From Streptomyces niphimycinicus (GTDB lineage: Bacteria > Actinomycetota > Actinomycetes > Streptomycetales > Streptomycetaceae), in assembly GCF_018883605.1 (NCBI RefSeq), contig NZ_JAHLEM010000038.1, forward strand, positions 1 through 64,000: 64,000 bases of DNA. The letters are read 5' to 3'. Positions 25,105 through 31,975 of this stretch are shown piece by piece; the stretch's first letter is position 1; each line of letters opens with the position of its first letter. Below the pieces are notes generated by a model. The model was not told the origin of the DNA. It did no database searches and saw nothing but the letters and a program-made list of their open reading frames with translations. The translations under genes and the position numbers were made by a program.

Positions 25105-26498
25105 TGGAACAGCCCCCGTCGTTCGCACTGGAGCGGCGCACGATCGAACACATCCCGGCCTCGGAACGCCACGGCAGGCCATGGCACCAACTGGCCCTGT
25201 GGTTCTCCAACAACGTCCAGATCAACACCCTGATCATCGGTGCGGTGCCGGTCGGGATGGGACTCGGCCTGACCTGGTCGATCATCAGCATCCTGGTGGG
25301 AAACCTGGTCGGTGCGCTGTTCATGGCCTACCACTCCGCACAGGGGCCCCAACTCGGTCTGCCGCAGATGGTGCAGAGCCGCGCCCAGTTCGGTTTCTAC
25401 GGCGCGCTGCTGCCCTCGGTCATGGTCGTGCTGATGTACCTCGGCTTCGCCGTCGAGGGCGGCCTCGTCGCCGGGCAGGCGATCGCCACCTGGGCTCATC
25501 TGCCCAAGCCCCTGGGCATCGTGGTGTTCAATGTGGTGCTGCTGCTGATCCCCCTGGTGGGATACCGGCTGATCCACGCGGCGAGCCGGGTGGTCGCGGT
25601 GATCTCGGGGGTGGCGTTCCTCGCGCTGTTCGTACGGCTTCTCCCCCAGTTGCCCAGCCATCCGCCCGGCCCGACCACGCATTCCCTCGGTGTGGTCGTG
25701 TCCGCGATCTCGGTGTGCGTCGCCTGGCAGGTCACCTGGGCGCCCTACGTGTCCGACTACTCCCGCTATCTGCCGGAGAACACTCCGACCCGGGTCACCT
25801 TCTCCTACACCTACCTCGGTTCGGCCGTGGGCGGCGCGCTCACGATGGTCATCGGGGCGATGGCGGCGACGGTGAACAGCGACGCGGTGAACTCCGACGC
25901 GATCGGGTTCCTGGCCGACCGCTTCCCCTCGTTCGCCGGGCTCGTGGTCGCTGCGCTGCTCCTCGGGCTGGTCCCGGCGGGTGCCGAGGGTCCCTACGGT
26001 GCGTTCCTGACCGCGCTCAGCGCGCTCTCCGCGGAGGGCAGGGTGCGCTCGACCGCGACCGCCCGGGCGCTCTTCGTCCTCTGCTTCGCCGCCCTCGCCA
26101 GCGCGCTTGCCATCCTGTCCAGCGGCAGTCTGCTGGACACGTTCCAGAACATCACCCTGTTCGTGCTCTACCTGCTGGTGCCGTGGACCGCGATCAACCT
26201 CACCGACTACTACTTCGTCCGCCACGGCCACTACGACATTCCCGAACTGCTGACGAAGAACGGACGGTACGGCACCTTCACCTGGTGGGCGGTGCTCGTC
26301 TACCTGGTGTCGATCGCCGCCGAACTGCCGTTCATCAACAGCAGCGCCTATGTCGGCCCGCTGGTGCGGTCCCTCGGCGGCGCCGACCTGTCCTGGCTCG
26401 TCGGGCTCATCGTGGGCGCGGTGGGGTACTACGCCGGCACCAAGCTCTTCGCCGACCGACGGCCCCGGCCGGTCGCTCCCGGACTGGTCAGGAGCTGA
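25104..26498 (+). CDS. NCS1-family purine/cytosine-type permease
   Basis: The 464-residue protein has about 12 transmembrane segments and NCS1 features: an N-terminal IPASERHGRPWHQLALWFSN, then ALFMAYHSAQGPQLGLPQMV (the conserved G-PQ-x-x-x-R region) and the TM6-7 part VTWAPYVSDYSRYLPENTPT. NCS1 proteins import purines, cytosine, hydantoins, allantoin or vitamins with a cation. The ATG overlaps the preceding stop (TGATG), showing translational coupling to the serine hydrolase. The C-terminal codons overlap by 11 bp with a convergent TetR gene. Confidence 0.9.
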   Translation: MEQPPSFALERRTIEHIPASERHGRPWHQLALWFSNNVQINTLIIGAVPVGMGLGLTWSIISILVGNLVGALFMAYHSAQGPQLGLPQMVQSRAQFGFYGALLPSVMVVLMYLGFAVEGGLVAGQAIATWAHLPKPLGIVVFNVVLLLIPLVGYRLIHAASRVVAVISGVAFLALFVRLLPQLPSHPPGPTTHSLGVVVSAISVCVAWQVTWAPYVSDYSRYLPENTPTRVTFSYTYLGSAVGGALTMVIGAMAATVNSDAVNSDAIGFLADRFPSFAGLVVAALLLGLVPAGAEGPYGAFLTALSALSAEGRVRSTATARALFVLCFAALASALAILSSGSLLDTFQNITLFVLYLLVPWTAINLTDYYFVRHGHYDIPELLTKNGRYGTFTWWAVLVYLVSIAAELPFINSSAYVGPLVRSLGGADLSWLVGLIVGAVGYYAGTKLFADRRPRPVAPGLVRS

Positions 26499-27111
26499 TG
26501 GCCGCCATGTCCGTCGGGCGCGCGGAGAGCAGCGCCAGGCAGTTGTCCCACAGGGCTTCGAGGTGCCGGGTGTTGTTGTAGAGCTTGGCGAACAGCACCT
26601 GGCCCTCGAGCTGGGCGACGACCGACCGGGCGGCGTCTCCGGTGTCGCCGACGGTGACCTCCCCGCGCTCCTGGGCTTCGGCGATGACCGTATCGACCAT
26701 CTCCACCTGGGCGTCGAAGATCTGCTGAAGGCGGGCGCGGATGGGCTCGGTCTGATTGCTCAGTTCCAGGGTGAGGTTGCCGAACATGCACCCGGAGACC
26801 GTTCCACAGCTCTGCTGGCCCGCGCACAGCCCGGCCTGGGTCTGCTCGAACAGCCGGCGCAGCCGGGAGAGCGGCTCCGCGTCGCCGTCCTGGAGGGCCC
26901 GGGCCCAGTCGTCGCGCTGCGTCTGCCAGTGCTCGTCGAGGACGGCCAGGGCAAGAGCTTCCTTCGACTCGAAGAAGTAGTAGAAGCTCCCCTTGGGAAC
27001 ACCGGCCGCCTTGCAGATCTCGGCGACGCCCAGCGCCGAGTAGCCCCGCAGTTCGATGAGCGAGTGCGCGGCGTCGAGGATCTTCTCCCTCGCATCACTG
27101 GTGCGTCCCAT
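26488..27111 (-). CDS. TetR/AcrR-family regulator (YxaF/LmrA-like)
   Basis: The 207-residue protein begins MGRTSDAREKILDAAHSLIE and has the recognition region VAEICKAAGVPKGSFYYFFE typical of the LmrA/YxaF subgroup. The effector half contains three cysteines in CAGQQSCGTVSGCMFG, a possible redox or metal-sensing feature. It is divergent from the WrbA-type gene across 196 bp carrying three related boxes built on TAGACGAYCGGTC. Sensing quinones or electrophiles and controlling WrbA is a reasonable inference. Confidence 0.88.
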   Translation of the reverse strand: MGRTSDAREKILDAAHSLIELRGYSALGVAEICKAAGVPKGSFYYFFESKEALALAVLDEHWQTQRDDWARALQDGDAEPLSRLRRLFEQTQAGLCAGQQSCGTVSGCMFGNLTLELSNQTEPIRARLQQIFDAQVEMVDTVIAEAQERGEVTVGDTGDAARSVVAQLEGQVLFAKLYNNTRHLEALWDNCLALLSARPTDMAAISS

Positions 27112-27120
27112 GGCGGTAAG

Positions 27121-27265
27121 TGTACGACCGATCGTCTATACCGAGAATCCACGGCCCCCGGGCGTCCCGCCGGACGCCCGGGGGTCGGCTGTCCCCTGTG
27201 GGTCCATGCCGGTGGTTTGCAACTAGACGACCGGTCCACTAATCTCTAGCCAGTCGGTCGACTAT
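27121..27265. promoter_or_regulatory. three related TetR-type boxes between tetR and wrbA
   Basis: Box A is at 27121-27140 (minus strand: TATAGACGATCGGTCGTACA). Box B is at 27222-27241 (ACTAGACGACCGGTCCACTA). Box C is at 27246-27265 (minus strand: ATAGTCGACCGACTGGCTAG). They share a TAGAC/TAGTC half and a GACCGGTC-like centre. A lies at the tetR start; B and C sit side by side upstream of the wrbA-like gene. Confidence 0.7.
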
Positions 27266-27307
27266 CGGCCGTATGCACCGTATATCCCCCTGAAGTGGAG
27301 AGTCACT

Positions 27308-27919
27308 GTGACCACCCCCGTCAAGCTCGCCGTCGTGTACTACTCGTCCACCGGCACCATCGCCGAGATCGCCAAGGAGCTCCGCGACGCGGGCGTCAAG
27401 GCCGGCGCGGAGGTACGCCTGCTCAAGGTCGCCGAGCTCGCTCCCCAGGCGGCCATCGACTCCAACCCCGCCTGGGCCGCCCACCACGCCGCCACCGCCC
27501 AGATCCCCGAGGCCACCCCCGACGACATCGAGTGGGCCGACGCCGTCCTCTTCGGCACCCCCACCCGCTTCGGCAACGTCTCCGCGCAGCTCAAGCAGTT
27601 CATCGACACGCTCGGCGGCCTCTGGGCCCAGGGCAAGCTGGCCGACAAGGTCTACAGCGGCTTCGTCTCCAGCGCCACCGCCCACGCCGGTCAGGAGTCC
27701 ACCCTCCTCGCCCTCTACAACTCCATCCACCACTTCGGCGGCATCACCGTCAGCCCCGGCTTCACCGACCCGGCCAAGTTCAACGACGGCAACCCCTACG
27801 GCACCTCCCACGTCGACGCCCAGGGCGCCAACCCCGTCGACGACACCACGCGCACGGCCGCCCGTATCCAGGCCGAGCGCGCGGTCCGGATGGCCACCGC
27901 GCTCAAGGCCGCTGCCTGA
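27308..27919 (+). CDS. wrbA: NAD(P)H:quinone oxidoreductase, WrbA type
   Basis: The 203-residue flavodoxin-like protein has the FMN-phosphate loop YYSSTGTIAEIAKELRDAGV (13-32) and the WrbA-specific GTPTRFGNVSAQLKQFIDTL (about 78-97). The SGFVSSATAHAGQESTLLAL segment follows. WrbA reduces quinones by two electrons and protects against redox cycling; it works as a tetramer in the cytoplasm. The start codon is preceded by GGAGAG. The divergent TetR gene with three shared boxes suggests quinone-responsive induction. It is followed by a muconolactone-isomerase-like gene and an amidase. Confidence 0.9.
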   Translation: MTTPVKLAVVYYSSTGTIAEIAKELRDAGVKAGAEVRLLKVAELAPQAAIDSNPAWAAHHAATAQIPEATPDDIEWADAVLFGTPTRFGNVSAQLKQFIDTLGGLWAQGKLADKVYSGFVSSATAHAGQESTLLALYNSIHHFGGITVSPGFTDPAKFNDGNPYGTSHVDAQGANPVDDTTRTAARIQAERAVRMATALKAAA

Positions 27920-28033
27920 TCAGTCCGCTGGACGCAGACCCGTCGCCCGGCGCGGTACGCACCCGACGGTGCCCTCGCGGACGGTTCCGACCGACCGCCC
28001 CGAGACCCCCTACCCCACGGAGAGGAAAAGACC

Positions 28034-28327
28034 ATGAAGGAGTTCCTGGTCGAGCTCACCACCACCGTGCCCGAGGGCACCGATCCCGCCGAGGTCGGCC
28101 GACGCCGCGCGGACGAGTCCGCCCGGGCCAAGGAGCTCGCCGCCGCGGGCCACTTGGTCCGGCTGTGGCGCCCGGTGGGTGAGCTCCGCAGTATCGGTGT
28201 GTGGCGCGCCGACAGCGAGGCGGATCTGCGCGCGAAGGTGCTGGGGACGCTGCCCCTGTGGTCCTGGATGACCGCGGTGGTCACCGCCGTACAGCCACAT
28301 CCCAACGACCCCGGCCCGACCGGCTGA
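28034..28327 (+). CDS. muconolactone delta-isomerase-like protein
   Basis: The 97-residue protein is the length of CatC-type muconolactone isomerases, which convert muconolactone to 3-oxoadipate enol-lactone in catechol breakdown. Characteristic parts are MKEFLVELTTTVPEGTDPAE, RLWRPVGELRSIGVWRADSE and the DLRAKVLGTLPLWSWM core. GAGGAAAAG precedes the ATG. No other catechol-pathway gene is adjacent, so it may have a different substrate; it probably shares the transcript of the wrbA-like gene 114 bp upstream. Confidence 0.8.
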   Translation: MKEFLVELTTTVPEGTDPAEVGRRRADESARAKELAAAGHLVRLWRPVGELRSIGVWRADSEADLRAKVLGTLPLWSWMTAVVTAVQPHPNDPGPTG

Positions 28328-28514
28328 ATCGCCTGGTCCAGCTCCGCTGCCGGGTTCCCGGGAATCTCCGCCGACGGAACCGAGCCACCCGCTGTTACCA
28401 CGATGACAACGGGTGGGCCGCGGTCCACGACGGCCGCTCGTGTTGTCAGCCGCCCATCCCGTTGCGCTGAGAAGCGTTTTATGGCCTGTTCAAGAGGCCG
28501 TTACGGTCGGATTT

Positions 28515-29966
28515 ATGGAATGGAATTTTCAGCGGGCCGAAAGACTCGCGGCCGCATTGCGTGCCGGTGAAGTGACCTCGGCGGAACTGACAGACCAGGC
28601 GATCGCCCGTATCGAGCGGGACGACAAGGCGATCAACGCGATCTGTGTGCCGGACTTCGACCGGGCGCGGGCCGCCGCGCGCGGTGCCGACCAGGCGCGC
28701 GCCCGTGGTGAGGACCGGCCGCTGCTCGGCATTCCGGTGACGGTCAAGGAGTCCTACAACGTCGCCGGGCTGCCCACGACTTGGGGCATGCCGCCGCACC
28801 GCGACTTCATGCCGGCCGAGGACGCGGTGCAGGTGTCGCGGCTCAAGGCCGCGGGCGCGGTGGTGCTCGGTAAGACCAATGTGCCCGTGGGTCTGCAAGA
28901 TGTGCAGAGCTTCAACGAGATTTACGGCACCACCAATAACCCGTGGGATCACGGTCGTACGCCGGGTGGATCCTCCGGCGGATCGGCGGCGGCTCTGGCG
29001 GCCGGATTCGGCGCGCTGTCCATCGGCTCCGACATCGCCGGTTCATTGCGCACCCCCGCGCATTTCTGCGGCGTCTACGCACATAAGCCGACACTCGGGC
29101 TGGCGGCGAGCCGCGGTATGGTCCCGCCGCCCGCGCCCGCCTTGCCGGCCGACCATGACCTCGCCGTCGTCGGTCCGATGGCGCGCACCGCCCGCGACCT
29201 CACACTGCTGCTCGACGTCATGGCCGGACCGGACCCGCTGACGCTCGGTGTGGCACACGAGGTGGCCCTGCCGCCCGCGCGCCATGAGCGGCTCCGCGAC
29301 TTCCGGGTCCTGATCCTCGACGAGCATCCGCTCATTCCGACCGGGGCCGCCGTACGGGCGGGTGTGAACCGGGTGGCCGACGCGCTTGCCGACGCCGGTG
29401 CCCGCGTCGAACGGCACAGTCCGCTGCTGCCCGAGCTGACCGAAGCCTCGATGCTCTACACGCAGTTGCTGTTCTCCAGCCTGGTCGCACGTTTCCCCGT
29501 CGAAGCGTACGAGCGGCTACGGACCGACGCCGCCGCACTGAGCGCGGACGACCAGAGCCTCCATGCGGCGCGGCTGCGCGCCACGGTGTTCAGCCACCGC
29601 GACTGGGTCGAGGCGAACAGCCGTCGCGAACTCCACCGTCACGGCTGGCGGCAGCTCTTCGCCGAGTTCGACGCCGTGGTGTGTCCCATCACGCCCACTC
29701 CCGCGTTCCCGCACGACCACGACCCCGATTCGATGCAACGCCGGCTCGATATCGACGGCGTCGAGTACCCGTACCTCGACCAGCTTGTCTGGGCCGGTGT
29801 GGCCACCATGCCCGGTCTGCCCGCCACCGCCATACCGGCGGGCCGGTCCCCCGAGGGTCTGCCGGTGGGAGTGCAGCTCATCGGTCCGATGTTCGAGGAC
29901 CGCACCCCGCTGCGGCTGGCCGAACTGCTGGAGCAGAAGATCGGCGGCTTCCAGGCACCGGAGTAG
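28515..29966 (+). CDS. amidase (amidase signature family)
   Basis: The 483-residue protein has the Ser-cisSer-Lys machinery of amidase-signature enzymes. The lysine is K78 in IPVTVKESYNVAGLPTTWGM, the GGSSGGSAAALAAG loop holds the serines near 153-154, and GSDIAGSLRTPAHFCGVYAH carries the nucleophile region. The C-terminal PGLPATAIPAGRSPEGLPVG is also typical. It hydrolyses a carboxamide; substrate unknown. The ATG at 28515 is where family homology starts, although the frame is open further upstream. The 5' end has lower third-position G/C than its neighbours. It ends next to a cupin scrap. Confidence 0.88.
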   Translation: MEWNFQRAERLAAALRAGEVTSAELTDQAIARIERDDKAINAICVPDFDRARAAARGADQARARGEDRPLLGIPVTVKESYNVAGLPTTWGMPPHRDFMPAEDAVQVSRLKAAGAVVLGKTNVPVGLQDVQSFNEIYGTTNNPWDHGRTPGGSSGGSAAALAAGFGALSIGSDIAGSLRTPAHFCGVYAHKPTLGLAASRGMVPPPAPALPADHDLAVVGPMARTARDLTLLLDVMAGPDPLTLGVAHEVALPPARHERLRDFRVLILDEHPLIPTGAAVRAGVNRVADALADAGARVERHSPLLPELTEASMLYTQLLFSSLVARFPVEAYERLRTDAAALSADDQSLHAARLRATVFSHRDWVEANSRRELHRHGWRQLFAEFDAVVCPITPTPAFPHDHDPDSMQRRLDIDGVEYPYLDQLVWAGVATMPGLPATAIPAGRSPEGLPVGVQLIGPMFEDRTPLRLAELLEQKIGGFQAPE

Positions 29967-29986
29967 GGCGTCCTGCCGGGTGTCCA

Positions 29987-30109
29987 CTGCGCGTCCGGAA
30001 GGTTGTTGGCGCCCTGGTAGTGGATCACGTCTCCCCCGGGCTCGAACAGGGCGTCACCGGCCTTGAGCACCCGAGGCGCCTCCCCCTCCAGCTCGAAGAG
30101 GATCTCACC
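29987..30109 (-). pseudogene. cupin-domain scrap
   Basis: On the minus strand one frame reads GGEILFELEGEAPRVLKAGD and then ALFEPGGDVIHYQGANNLPD. This is the first conserved cupin motif and metal-binding turn (EPGGDVIHY) of a small cupin protein. Neither start nor end is present. It lies between the amidase stop and the 3' end of the MerR-HEAT gene, overlapping the latter by a few bases. Confidence 0.6.
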
Positions 30110-31115
30110 CCCGCTCTTCGAGAAGTCCGACGAAGGAGGAGGCGACGAGGGCGACAGCGCGGTCGTCGTCGTGGGTCAGTTGGCGCAGGACCTCCCCCAC
30201 GGCGGTCCCCGACAGCTCGACCAGCGCCTGGGCCAGGCGGATCCGGGTCGCGGAGTCCGCGGTGGGGGCGGCGAGTTCGTCGGCCAGTGCGGTCGTGATG
30301 CGGTCCGCGCACCCGGGGTCCTGGGACAGGGTGCCGAGAACCTCTGCCGCGTCGACGTCGTTGGAGCCCTCGACCACCATGCCGACCAGGGTCGGCACGG
30401 CCGCGGTCACGCCACGCCTGCCCAACGCCAGGGCGGCCTGTCTGCGCACCATCGGGTCCGGGTCCCCGAGCGCGTCCGCGAGCACCGCGGTCGCACCCGG
30501 GGCCTCGGAGATCGCGGCGATCGCCAGCACCGCGCGCCGCCGGATGCCGACGTCCTCCGAGTGCACCCCGGCGGCCAGCGTCGCCATGCCATCGCCGCCC
30601 GACCGGGCGAGCGCCCAGCGCAGGGCACCCGCGACGTTGGGGTCGGATTCGGCCAGGACCGCCCCGGCCAGCAGTTCGGCGGGAACCGGCACCTCCCCCG
30701 GCCGCGCCAGGACGGCCTGCTGCCTGCGCGCGGCGCTGGTCGAGTTGAGCCCCTGCATGAGCTCGACGATGCGCAGGACGTCCTGCCAGCCGGTGGGCGC
30801 CGACGCATCGATCGCGCGCAGCCGCTCAAGCAGCTCCGCTTCCCGCGCCAAGCGGTCTTCCGTCCATTGGATGAGGTCGCTGACCAGGGCGGACGGGGTG
30901 AAGGCCGGGTCGTCCAGCGCGCGCCCGATCTGCTTGAGCGAGAGCCCGAGGGACCGCAGGCTCTCCACATGGAAGATCCTGCGGACGTCCTCGGCGGAGT
31001 ACTCGCGGTAGCCGCCGAGGGTGCGACCGGTCGGGCGCACCAGCCCGAGGGCGTCGTAGTGCCGGAGCATCCGGGCACTCACCCCCGAGTGACGGGCCAC
31101 GTCGCCGATCAGCAA
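30105..31115 (-). CDS. MerR-family regulator fused to HEAT repeats
   Basis: The 336-residue protein starts at a TTG (31115) with a MerR winged helix: LIGDVARHSGVSARMLRHYD, then YREYSAEDVRRIFHVESLRS. A helical linker follows (about 75-125). From about residue 140 come HEAT-type alpha-helical repeats such as VHSEDVGIRRRAVLAIAAIS and LGDPDPMVRRQAALALGRRG. HEAT repeats mediate protein contacts in place of the usual small-ligand domain. The start overlaps by 7 bp the stop of an upstream HEAT protein, so they are co-translated and may bind each other. An ACACG-N7-CGTGT dyad lies upstream of the pair. Confidence 0.85.
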   Translation of the reverse strand: MLIGDVARHSGVSARMLRHYDALGLVRPTGRTLGGYREYSAEDVRRIFHVESLRSLGLSLKQIGRALDDPAFTPSALVSDLIQWTEDRLAREAELLERLRAIDASAPTGWQDVLRIVELMQGLNSTSAARRQQAVLARPGEVPVPAELLAGAVLAESDPNVAGALRWALARSGGDGMATLAAGVHSEDVGIRRRAVLAIAAISEAPGATAVLADALGDPDPMVRRQAALALGRRGVTAAVPTLVGMVVEGSNDVDAAEVLGTLSQDPGCADRITTALADELAAPTADSATRIRLAQALVELSGTAVGEVLRQLTHDDDRAVALVASSFVGLLEERG

Positions 31116-31882
31116 TCCGTGACCTCTTCCGCGGCCTTCGCGGACCCCGCGGGCCCCGCAGCCTTCGCGGCGTCAGCAGCCTCCGCGGTCTCGGCGGCCC
31201 GCTCCGGGCCGAGTGTGACCACTCGCTTCGCCTCGTCGATGGCCGCGTCAAAACCGGTCTCCGGGTTCTGCCGGAGCAGCTCGGTGGCGCGGGCGTGCGT
31301 GGCCACCGCCGGGTCGGGGTCCGCCGCGGCCCGCTCCAGGGCGGGCTCGGTCACCTCGCCGAGGTCGACCAGGGCCCGGCTCAGGCTCAGCCGCATATCG
31401 CGGTCGCCGCGGCCGAGCTGCGCGACCAGTTCGTCGGCCAGGTCCTCCTTCTCGTCCTCGGGTACGAGGACGACCGCGACGCGCCACGCGGTCCGCGCGA
31501 CTTCGTCGTCGGCGTCGCGCAGCATGTCGCGGGTGATCCAGGCCCAGGCGCACTTGTCGCCGATCTTGGAGAGCGTGTGCAGCGCCTGGCTGCGGGCCTG
31601 AGTGCGCTCGGCGTCGAGCTCCCGGCGGATCCGGGGCAGGGTGATCTCCGGCGAGAGGCGGGTCAGCGCCCAGGACAGCATGTCCCGTACGAAGAAGTCC
31701 GGCTCGACCGCGCACCGCTCGACGAGCGGCTCCAGGAAACCGGGGTCGGGGTTCGAGCCGACCGTCAGGGCCGCCTGAAGCCGGACCGACGAGTCGTCGG
31801 CGCTCAGGGCGTTGGCCACGCGGGTGTTCTGCGGGGTTCCGATTGACGTGTTGATCGGGGCCACCTCCTGCACCCAGGACAC
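31109..31882 (-). CDS. HEAT-repeat protein coupled to the MerR-HEAT regulator
   Basis: The protein is about 250 residues of HEAT/armadillo-like repeats: ALSADDSSVRLQAALTVGSN, VERCAVEPDFFVRDMLSWAL and LAQ-type helices, ending in an Ala/Glu-rich tail before VTDC. The start is unclear. GTG at 31882 gives the longest form but has no ribosome site. A perfect AGGAGG (31864-31869) stands eight bases before an ATC codon at 31855 where family-like sequence (NTSIGTPQNTRVANALS) begins. Either ATC serves as start, or an ancestral ATG mutated. The stop overlaps the next gene's TTG start by 7 bp. Confidence 0.8.
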   Translation of the reverse strand: MSWVQEVAPINTSIGTPQNTRVANALSADDSSVRLQAALTVGSNPDPGFLEPLVERCAVEPDFFVRDMLSWALTRLSPEITLPRIRRELDAERTQARSQALHTLSKIGDKCAWAWITRDMLRDADDEVARTAWRVAVVLVPEDEKEDLADELVAQLGRGDRDMRLSLSRALVDLGEVTEPALERAAADPDPAVATHARATELLRQNPETGFDAAIDEAKRVVTLGPERAAETAEAADAAKAAGPAGSAKAAEEVTDC

Positions 31883-31897
31883 ACGTTATCACCGTGT
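31881..31897. promoter_or_regulatory. MerR-like dyad upstream of the HEAT operon
   Basis: ACACG (31881-31885) and CGTGT (31893-31897) are 5-bp inverted arms around TTATCAC. On the minus strand TTGACC and TTGACA (31896-31906) precede the dyad as possible -35 elements. MerR proteins bind dyads between or near promoter boxes, so autoregulation is plausible. I could not fix a -10 box. Confidence 0.5.
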
Positions 31898-31975
31898 CAA
31901 GGTCAAGCCCGTGACCGGCGGACCGGAAGATTCGCCGGTCACGGGCTCGAGCCGGTGTGTCCTGTGGAGCGGCGC

